Assembly (NCBI GenBank): GCA_023101885.1
Contig: JALPQD010000044.1
Span: 8,895,565-8,959,564, forward strand
Length of the DNA: 64,000 nucleotides
Reading direction: 5' to 3'
DNA from: Typhlomys cinereus
Taxonomy: Eukaryota; Chordata; Mammalia; Rodentia; Platacanthomyidae
The notes under the pieces are model-generated. The model was not told where the DNA came from. It was given only the letters and a program-made list of their open reading frames with translations, and made no database searches. The position numbers and the translations under genes were made by a program. Of this stretch, positions 56,371 to 64,000 are shown one piece after another; the first letter of the stretch is position 1; each line of letters starts with the position of its first letter.

Positions 56371-57071
56371 GTTTTACTGGCCAGAATCCAAGAGGCTATT
56401 CTTGTAAGAATCTTTCATTAGGGAGTTAGTGTTCTTTGTAGGAGACATGTTTTCCTGTTATTTGGTCTATATTTTGGTTTTGAGATGTTACTTGTGCATC
56501 GTTTGTTAGATCTTTGATTATTTTCTTTCATATGTGTTTCTGACTCTCCTGAGTCAGATAAGATACCTGCCTTTGGCAGCTGTTGTACAAGTTTACTTAG
56601 ATTTTGAAGGGATATTATTTTTTATTTGCTTGTCTAGGATTACTCAGTGCCATTTGCTATGTGTAGTAACTGCAGAATACTTGCAGTATATAAGCCCAGA
56701 TCTTCTTTGGAGGTATAACAGTTTGTAATGTTTTTGGAACTGGTACTTGGGTAATGGCTCTGATTCTATGATTAAAAACCAGTCCCTTACCTTTCTGTAG
56801 TTCATAGTCCAGGCGTGTTGCAGAGTTGGGCATTTTTGGCAGAGACCCACCATCGGAGGTGCTGCAACATCTCCAGTAGTTGCTCGGTGGTTTAGAGACA
56901 TTCTTTTTCTGCCTTGGCTGACCAGAAGAGATTATTTACATATTGTAGAAGAGTTACACCCTCAGTGGCTGATCTGAAACTCTGTAAGTCTCTATAGAGA
57001 GCTTCATTGAATAGAGTTTGGGGATTTTTGAAACCTTGTAGAGCCTAGTCCTAGTCAGTTGGCTACTTTTT
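56371..57071 (-). pseudogene. pol: Class I (gammaretrovirus-like) ERV pol fragment, part 2
   Basis: On the minus strand, RT sequence downstream of the L1 insertion shows LLQYVNNLFWSAKAEKECL. The catalytic box, expected to read YVDD, is YVNN, so both catalytic Asp codons are changed. It is followed by a decayed RT thumb/connection region with many stops, including an 85-codon frame at 56901-56644. The YVxx form of the box and the following sequence suggest class I rather than the class II type of ERV1. No LTR was found. Confidence 0.7.
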
Positions 57072-58042
57072 TTTTTATTAAAAATTTAATTATACATTTT
57101 AAAATTTTTTACCAGTTCCCTCCCTCCCCCCTACTCCCCCTCCCCTTCCCCCAGTGCCTCCCCCCCAATTCCCAGAGAGTCCTTTATTGTGTACGCCTAA
57201 CTCTCCTCTGGGTCCTCCTCTCCGATGACATATAAGGACCCAGTGGCATTTCCATAAGCCCTTTCTCTTGTTCCCCTTAAGCATAAGATCACTACTATGG
57301 CTGTCAATCCCTTGCCTCCAGGGGTCTCGGTGCCCTTAACAGATGCTAGACTTTATGAGGGCAACAGTGCGCTGGACATTGCGCAGGGCATGCAAAGTCC
57401 CATTATGATTGCTTTGGCCCCAACTATTGTTGAGAATCTTGCAAATCGTTGCTCCTCCCATCCTTTTGCTCTTACAATCTTACCGCCCCCTCTTCCGCAA
57501 ATGTCCCTGAGCTCCAGGATGGGGAGAGATTAGGCTGTCCTAGTTCTATGTGATTGATATAGAGTCTCTGAAGTTCTGGATTGTGGTTTGTTGATTTTCT
57601 TTTGCAGTTTTGCTGCTCCTGCAATTCCCTTCACTCCATTCTGCTGGGCACTGTATGTCACCCCCTGGCCAGAGACAAAAAGCTGTTAAACTGGAGTCTT
57701 GTTGTAATAGCACATTCAAGGGTAGATGTAATAAGAGTAGGAAACCTCACTGAGGGAGGGGTCCATCACCCATTTGCAAAATGATTACTTTTTATCTGCT
57801 AGACTATATGCCCTCCCCTTCTGGTGAGATCAGGAAAGAACGTAAGTGAACTTAACCAAGTTTCTCATTACTTACTTGCAGACCTTGATGGAGGCCTATT
57901 TTCTCTGCTGTAACATGGTCTCCTCTCTCCTTGTTTCTGGTGTGGCCCTCCTAACCCATCTCTCTTGTTCATAATCCTTGCAATTACTGTGTTACATAGG
58001 TTTACTTTTGAGTGTCTCAATGTGGGCTGGGTGAGTTTGGTA
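57072..58042 (-). other. Reversed L1 3' UTR
   Basis: T-rich start (complement of the A-tail), pyrimidine tract at about 57115-57170, the GTCACCCCCTGG region and AAATAGGCCTCCATCAAGG on the complement. The purine tract is shorter than in the other young copies. Confidence 0.85.
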
Positions 58043-58586
58043 CTAGGAGCCACCTATTAGGGAGTACATACGGCACTTAATTTTCTGGGTTTGGGATACT
58101 TCACTTAATATAATTCTTTCTAATGACATCCATTTCCCAGCAAATTCCAGTAATTCATCATTTTTGATGGCTGAGTAGTACTCCATTGTATAGATGTACC
58201 ACAGTTTCCTTATCCACTCGTCAACTGTTGGACATTTAGGTTGATTCCATGACTTTGCTATTGTAAACAGTGCTGCTATGAACATGGTCGAGCTTGTGCT
58301 ATCGAGGCGAACCTCTGCTGCATGGGGGGTTATTCCCAAAAGTGGGATAGCAGGGTCATACGGCATTTCAATCTTTAATTTCTTTAAGAATCTCCAGACG
58401 GCTCGCCAGAGTGGCTGTATGAGCCTGCATTCCCACCAACAATGTAGGAGAGTTCCCCTCTCTCCACATCCTCTCCAGCATTTGCCGTTGTTTGTATTGT
58501 GGATTTTTGCCATCCTGACCGGGGTGAGATGATATCTCAGGGAAGTTTTGATTTGCATTTCCCTGATGGCGAAGGAAGTGGAGCAT
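58043..58586 (-). pseudogene. L1 ORF2 C-terminal cysteine-rich domain, shifted frame
   Basis: The 171-codon frame 58558-58043 contains [19 protein letters not shown] and ends ...MYSLIGGS at TAG (58045-58043). One base is missing near 58590, which puts it out of frame with the 784-codon ORF upstream. In the intact order it is the end of the same protein. Confidence 0.9.
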
Positions 58587-58588
58587 TT

Positions 58589-60943
58589 TTAAAGATAATT
58601 GTTAGACATTTTAATTTCATCCCTGGTAAAGTTTCTTTGAAGTTCCAGGGCCCATTTTTTAATTGGGCCAGTGTTTTCCTTGGAGTTTAATTTTCTAAGT
58701 TCTTTGTGCACTCTGGACAGTAGAGCTCTGTCAGATATGTGGTTAGTGAAGATTTTCTCCCATTCTGTGGGTTGCCTTTGAGCTCGTGTGACAATCTCTT
58801 TATCTGAACAGAAGCTCTTTAATTTCACAAGATCCCAACTGTTGAGAGTTGGTAGCAGTGACTGTGCCATTGGATGTCTGTTTAGGAAATGTTGGCCTAG
58901 TTCAATCAGCTCGAGGGAGTTCCCTATCCTTTCAACTATGGTTTTTATAGTCTCTGGCCTCATATCAAGGTCCTTGATCCATTTGGAATTAAGTCTTGTA
59001 CATGGTGACAAGTACGGGTCCAGCTTTAATCTTCTGCATGTGGAGATCCAGTTTTGCCAGCACCATTTGTTGAAGATGCTGTTCTTTTTCCATTGGATTC
59101 TTTGGGCCCCTTTGTCAAAGACCAAATGGCTGTAACTTTGTGGGCTTATATCTGGGTCTTCAATCCTTATCCATTGATCTGTGTGTCTATTTTGGAGCCA
59201 GTACCAGGCTGTCTTTATAACTATGGATTTGTAGTATAGACTTAGGTTTGGTATGGTAATACCTCCAGCTGTGTTTTTGTTACTCAGGATTGTTTTTGCT
59301 ATCCTGGGTCTTTTGTGCCTCCATATGAACTTTGAGATTGTTTGGTCAACTTCTTTGAAGAATTGCTTCGGGATTTTGATTGGTATAGCATTGAATCTGT
59401 ATATTGCCTTTGGTAGGATGGTCATTTTTACAATGTTGATTCTGCCAATCCAGGAACAAGGGAGGTCTTTCCACCTTCTGGTGTCTTCTGCAATTTCTTT
59501 CTTTAGGGTTTTAAAGTTTTCATTGTAAAGGTCTTTTACCTCCTTAGTTAGGTTTATACCAAGGTATTTCATTTTTTTAGGGGTTATAGTAAATGGCATG
59601 GTTTCTCTCAAGGCTTTTTCACTTCTTTCATTCTGGGCATATAGGAAGGCCTCTGATTTTTGCACATTTATTTTGTATCCTGCCACCCTGCTGAACTTCT
59701 CAATTAGTTCCAGGAGCTTCCTGGTGGAGTTTTTGGGATCACTCAGGTATAAGATCATGTCATCTGCAAATAGTGATAGCCTGATTTCTTCCTTGCCGAT
59801 TTGAATCCCTCTTATGTCCCTTTCTTGTCTTATGGCTTCAGCTAAGACTTCAAGTACAATATTGAATAGAAGTGGTGAGAGTGGACAGCCTTGTCTAGTT
59901 CCTGATCGAAGTGGGAATGCTTCCAATTGTTCCCCATTGAGCATAATCCTTGCTGTTAGCTTGTTGAATACAGCTTTTATTATATTGATAAAGGTTCCTT
60001 CCATTCCTACTGTCTCTAGCGTTTTGATCATAAAAGGCTGTTGGATCTTGTCAAAAGCTTTTTCTGCATCTATCGAGAGTATCATGTGGTCTTGGACTTT
60101 GGACTGGTTTACATGATGAATTACATTTATTGATTTGCGTATGTTGAACCAACCTTGTGTGCCGGGGATGAAGCCTACTTGGTCCCCATGAATGATCTTT
60201 TTAATATGTTTTTGAATCCGATTTGCTAAGATTTTGTTGAGAATCTTTGTGTCTGTGTTCATCAGGGAGATCGGCCTATAGTTTTCTTTTTTAAGTGAAT
60301 CTTTATTAGGTTTTGGGATTAAAACGATATTAGCTTCATAGAAGGAATTTGGTAGTGTTCCTTCCTTTGCTATTTGATGGAACAGTTTAAGGAGTATTGG
60401 TGTTATTAACTCCTTAAATGTCTGGTAGAACTCTGTGCTGAATCCATCTGGTCCAGGACATTTTTTGGTGGGAAGATTCGAGATTACTTCCTCAATTTCC
60501 TTATATGTTATAGGACTATTTAAATAATTCACAACTTCCTGATTCAATTTAGGTAAGTTGTGTTTACTTAGACATTCATCCATCTCTTTTGTGTTGTCAA
60601 ACTTCACAGAGTATAAGTTTTTGAAATATGATGTTATAATTCTCTGGATTTCTTGGGTATCAGTAGTGATAACTCCATGTTCATTTCTAATTTTGTTAAT
60701 TTGGGTTTTCTCTCTCTTGCTTTTGGTTAGTTTAGCTAGGGGTGTATCAATCTTGTTGATTTTTTCAAAGAACCAGCTTTTTGATTGGTTGATTTTTTCT
60801 ATCGTTTTCTTAGTCTCGATTTCAGATATTTCTCCCCTTATTTTGCTAATCTCTTCTCTTCTACTGCTTTTGGGATCAGATTGCTCTAGTTTCTCTAAAG
60901 CTTTAAGCTGCATTGTTAAGTTGTTTATTTCTGATGTTTCCAT
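58589..60943 (-). pseudogene. L1 ORF2 reverse-transcriptase part, 784-codon open frame
   Basis: This is the longest open frame in the window. It begins [12 protein letters not shown], in the linker after the endonuclease, and runs through RT. Landmarks in order are [47 protein letters not shown] (plus-strand complement at 59759-59770) and PKKMKYLGI. It continues to the region before the cysteine-rich domain. No stop interrupts it, so decay is recent. The endonuclease domain is missing through the internal deletion at 60955, and the C-terminus is frameshifted. Whether the fragment is translated is unknown; there is no ORF2-type start context. Confidence 0.9.
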
Positions 60944-60952
60944 TTTTTTGAC

Positions 60953-61019
60953 GTGCTTCCCTCCTCCTTCCTATTGCTAGATAATATTAATGTAGCCTCC
61001 TCAGATAACAAAAACAAAA
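60953..61019. other. Filler at the L1 internal deletion junction
   Basis: About 66 bp (GACGTGCTTCCCTCCTCC ... AACAAAAACAAAACCT) match neither ORF1 nor ORF2 of the sister copies. They sit where about 2 kb (end of ORF1, spacer, endonuclease) is missing, and look like DNA added during repair or template switching. Confidence 0.75.
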
Positions 61020-61472
61020 CCTGAGCTGGTTAGTACTCCCACTTGATCTTCAAGGTCTGAAATTCTGTTTTCTGCTTCATTAGTTCTGTTGATAAGACTC
61101 TGTGGCGTTCTGGGTTGAAGATAACTTGTCTTGTAGCTCAGTTTTAAACTCTGTTTGAGTTTGTTTTAACTGCTCTATGCCACTTTTTGTTTCTTGCACT
61201 GTTTTTCTCAACTCCTCCAGATGTCTGTTGTGTTCGTCTTCAAAGCGATTGATTCGATTGTGTAATTCCTCCCGGATTTTCTCTTTCATAGTATTGAACA
61301 TGGTAATGATCATATTTTGAAAGTCGTTATTCTGGGTCAGGCTTTCTTGGCCTTTTTCCGCGGGTTTGTTCTTGTTGGAGTCTAACATTATGGGATTAAT
61401 TTCTTCAGTGGGAAATTTGTTTACTTGAGTGTTGCTTCTCATGGATTTGCACTTTGACTTTGGCATTGTCAT
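61020..61472 (-). pseudogene. L1 ORF1 N-terminal fragment
   Basis: The start MTMPKSKCKSMRSN is at 61472. The frame is open for 130 codons (to 61080), covering the basic N-terminus and part of the coiled coil. It then shifts and is cut off by the internal deletion at about 61020, before the RRM. Confidence 0.9.
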
Positions 61473-62044
61473 TTTAACTCTTAAGATCTCTCAATTTCAC
61501 TAAACTGAATTATTTGGCCTGGGGTACTGGTGGGCGGGGCCCGAACGGGGACTTACCTAGGGCGCGGGGTGAGGCCCGGGTGGACCGCGCGCGTGTCCCG
61601 ACGGGCGGAGCGGGGTGGGGTGAAAAGGGAGGATGGGCCCGTCGACGTGGAGCTATTTAACCCGAGGGTAGCTGGGGCGGGGCCCGGGCGCAGGGGGAGG
61701 TCCTCCTCGCCCCTCGGCCCCCGCGCGCGGCTCCGGCTGGATGGTGGGAGTCGGAGCCGGGTCCCTGTGGGCTGACCTGGGGTCCTAGAGCGCGCGGTGA
61801 GGCCTGGCTGGATCGCGCGTGCGCGTCCCAACCGGCGGAGCGGGGTGGGGCGAAAAGGGAAGATGGGCGCGTCGGCGTGGAGCTATTTAACCCGAGGGCA
61901 GCTGGGGCGGGGCCCGGGCGCAGGGGGAGGTCCTCCTAGTCCCTCAGACCCCGCGCGCGGCTCCGGCTGGATGGTGGGATTCGGAGCCGGGTCCCTGTGG
62001 GCTGACCTGGGGTCCTAGAGCGCGCGGTGAGGCCCGGCTGGATC
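61473..62044 (-). promoter_or_regulatory. L1 5' UTR promoter, GC-rich tandem monomers (reversed)
   Basis: Tandem CpG-rich units of about 229 bp: the GTGAGGCC anchor is at 61569, 61797 and 62027. Each full unit contains plus-strand CTATTTAA (61653-61660 and 61883-61890), that is TTAAATAG on the sense strand, as in the unit at 12041-12048. The first unit is shorter and joins the AATTATTTGGCC leader before ORF1. They are analogous in place to rodent L1 monomers. Confidence 0.85.
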
Positions 62045-62060
62045 CAGTTGGCTACTTTTT

Positions 62061-62297
62061 CCCTTCTCTATGTCTACTCATTCAAAGGTGGATATCTGTT
62101 GACTCAGCTTAGCCAATGGAATACTAAAGAAGGCATCCTTCAGATCTAAAATGGTGTATACCTGTTTTTCAGATGGAAATGTACTAAGGAGCGTATACAG
62201 ATTTGAAAACATTGAATGAATGCCTGGTATCCTCTTGTTTACTTCCGTGAGGTCCTATATTGGTCTGTAGCCATTTGCCTGGTTTTCTTTTTTATTA
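62061..62297 (-). pseudogene. pol: Class I ERV pol fragment, part 1
   Basis: This is RT sequence upstream (in minus-strand sense) of the L1 insertion. It shows YTILDLKDAFFSIPL, the first palm motif with its catalytic Asp, then a stop a few codons before the insertion point. Together with 56371-57071 it spans two RT motifs. Upstream it is cut by an old L1 tail at about 62298. Confidence 0.75.
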
Positions 62298-63346
62298 CAT
62301 TTTTTACCTAGCTATACAAACTCAATAGATACCCCCTTCTTCTCCCTCATCTCTCTCTTTCCTCCTGTTGTCCCCCATTCCACTCTTCCCTCATTTCCAC
62401 TCTCCCTCTCCCTCTTACCCCTTTCCCTTCTGTGCTTCCTGGTTTCTCCTTCCTATCTCCCAGAGCATCTGTTTATGTGGGAACAAAATTTCCCTCTGAG
62501 TCATCTACACTAGTGAAGGTTTAGGACTCAGTGGCATAGCTTAGGGCTTCTTCTTGGACTGCCTGCTAATATGGAAACTCTATTATGATTGTTTAACTCT
62601 TTGCCTCTAAGGATCCTAGTGCCTGAAGACTTTTCCCCTGTCATCTGTGTTACACTTTGGGGGGTTGTTGACATGTTAGCCATTGTGCAGATCAGGCAAG
62701 GTCCAATCACATTGTGGATATACCTGGCTGCTGTAACCCTGACTTGTGTGGAGTATCACCCATCTTTAGGCTCTTAAAGTATTGCTGCCCTCTCTTCTGT
62801 AAGGTTCCCTGAGCTTTAGGATAGGGAGAGATTTGGCTGGTCTGGTTCTGGGTGAATATTGTATAGTCTTTGGTGTTCTGAATTATGGCTTGTTGTTGTT
62901 TTCAGTTTTGCTGTTCCTGCACTGCAATTGGCTGCATCCTGATTGGTTGCTGAGGTCATCTAACCAAAGATAAAAGACTGTTTAAATGAAGATCTTAATA
63001 TAAGAAGAGGCTCAAAGGTAAATGGAAGAATAGAAGTAGGACACAGCAATGAGAGGGGTTGATCTCCCATTTGTTGGTTGGTTACCATCTAACTGCCAGT
63101 CCTGACTGGGGAGATCAAACCTGTTCAGTGCCAAGTGAATAGGAAGGGAAGTAAGAGTCAGCTGCATCAGATGTCTAGCTACTTATATGCAGTACATGAC
63201 CATAACCTAATTTCTCTATTGAATTGTATACTTTTGTCTCCTTTCTTTTGAGGTCTTCTTTCCCTTTATCTCCTACTTATAATCCTTTGTGATTATAGTG
63301 GATATTACAGATATTACATTACATATGTCATTAAGTGGGTTTGCAA
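62298..63346 (-). other. Old reversed L1 3' UTR
   Basis: The complement ends in an A-rich tail (plus TTTTTTATTACATTTTTTACC at 62288-62309), with a pyrimidine tract at about 62335-62450 and the older-type UTR landmarks also seen at 2425-3400. It belongs to the L1 whose ORF2 follows at 63347. Confidence 0.85.
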
Positions 63347-64000
63347 CTAGGACCCATTATTAGGGAGTACATATGGCATCTAATTTTCTGTGTCTGGGAT
63401 ACTTCACTTAATATAATTTCTTCTAATTCTAGCCATTTCCCAACAAATTTCATTAATTTGTCATTTCTGATGGTTGAGTAGTATTCCATTGTATAAATGT
63501 TGGGTATTTGGGTTGATTCTATGACTTAACTATTGTAAATAGTGCTGCAATGAACATGGTTGTGCTTACATCACTGTAAGCAAATTGCTGTATTTGGGAG
63601 TATTATTCCCAGTAGAGGTATAGCAGGGTTATATGTCATTTAAATCCTTAATTTTTTTAGAAATCACCATACTGATTGCTAGAGTGGTTGTATAAGCCTG
63701 CATTCCCATGAGCAATACATGAGAGAGTTCTCTTCTCTCCACACCTTCTCCACCATTTGGTGTTGCTTGTATTGTGGATTTTCATCATCATGACGGGTGA
63801 GATGATATCTCAGGATAGTTTTGATTTGCATTTCCCTGATGGCTAGGGATTTGAAAAATATTTTAAGATATTTGTTTCTTTTGACTTCCAAGGCCCATTT
63901 TCTAATTGGGCCATTATCTCCTTAGTGTTTAACTTTATAAGTTTTTTGTTCACTGTGGATAATAGAGCTCTATCAGATGTATGAAGATTTTCTCCCATTC
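63347..64000 (-). pseudogene. Old reversed L1 ORF2 C-terminus, cut by the window edge
   Basis: The stop-codon complement CTA is at 63347-63349. It contains a decayed version of the C-terminal cysteine-rich domain and the KLNTKE...KWAL region near 63900. The longest frame is 70 codons (63891-63679). It continues beyond 64000. Confidence 0.87.

Larger units (their letters stand above)
57056..62060 (-). mobile_element. Internally deleted L1 inserted in ERV pol, with target duplication
   Basis: The insert is 57072-62044. The perfect 16-bp duplication CAGTTGGCTACTTTTT is at 57056-57071 and 62045-62060. On the minus strand it has 2.3 promoter monomers, the N-terminal 40% of ORF1, a ~66-bp unrelated filler, ORF2 from the linker to the end, and a 3' UTR with A-tail. 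The endonuclease and the ORF1 RNA-binding domains are deleted, so it cannot be autonomous. Confidence 0.95.

Noticed and set aside
61530..62018. Gly/Arg-rich plus-strand frames of 73-92 codons
   Set aside because: They are antisense to the L1 promoter monomers and repeat with the 229-bp period.
1..64000. A new functional multi-gene system
   Set aside because: I looked for clusters of intact unrelated genes, inverted regulatory pairs and RNA genes. Everything coding resolves to L1, SINE or ERV sequence, almost all of it broken.

Overview
This is nuclear DNA from a mammal, most probably a rodent of the muroid/dipodoid group. The evidence is a tRNA-derived SINE with a B2-like head ('GGGGCTGGAGAGGTGGCTCAG'), LINE-1 (L1) copies with rodent-type repeated 5' promoters, and betaretrovirus-like proviruses. 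The species cannot be fixed from the sequence alone. I find no host protein-coding gene, tRNA, rRNA or CRISPR array. Almost every base belongs to a repeat, and the long open frames are retrotransposon or retroviral genes, nearly all broken.

Layout. 1-3470: two L1 3' portions, the second rearranged. 3460-5367: an unassigned LTR-like element with direct end repeats. 5374-10738: a degenerate 10-bp satellite (consensus ACAGGACCAG), interrupted by one SINE. 10745-24654: a betaretrovirus-like provirus (ERV1, + strand) with two LTRs, a primer binding site, broken gag-pro-pol, an env tail and a 6-bp target duplication. Inside it sit a compound L1 insertion (11296-18134), a SINE (19462-19769) and an L1 3' fragment (22379-23237). 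24661-38126: an old L1 (+) split by a full-length younger L1 (26996-33981, whose ORF1 is intact) and by a short L1 tail (35956-36841). 38127-39815: more satellite, split by an unassigned 0.4-kb repeat. 39822-45102: a second provirus-like element (ERV2, - strand) with 444-bp LTRs and a largely non-coding interior, flanked by ATACAG. 45109-45490: the last satellite block. 45494-56370: an old L1 (-) split by a nearly complete younger L1 (46567-52527). 56371-62297: a class I ERV pol fragment (-) split by an internally deleted L1 (57072-62044, 16-bp duplication) that keeps a 784-codon ORF2 frame and its repeated promoter. 62298-64000: an old L1 (-) that runs off the window.

How it fits together: the satellite appears on both sides of most insertions between 5.4 and 45.5 kb, so the central 40 kb is best read as one old satellite tract blown apart by nested insertions. 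L1s would have supplied the machinery that mobilised the SINEs. The ERVs are dead. The most unusual items are the decamer satellite that is open in all six frames, the unrelated promoter types attached to similar L1 bodies, the stripped-down ERV2, and a 181-bp patch of L1 3' UTR written into an ORF2. I did not find a convincing new functional system.
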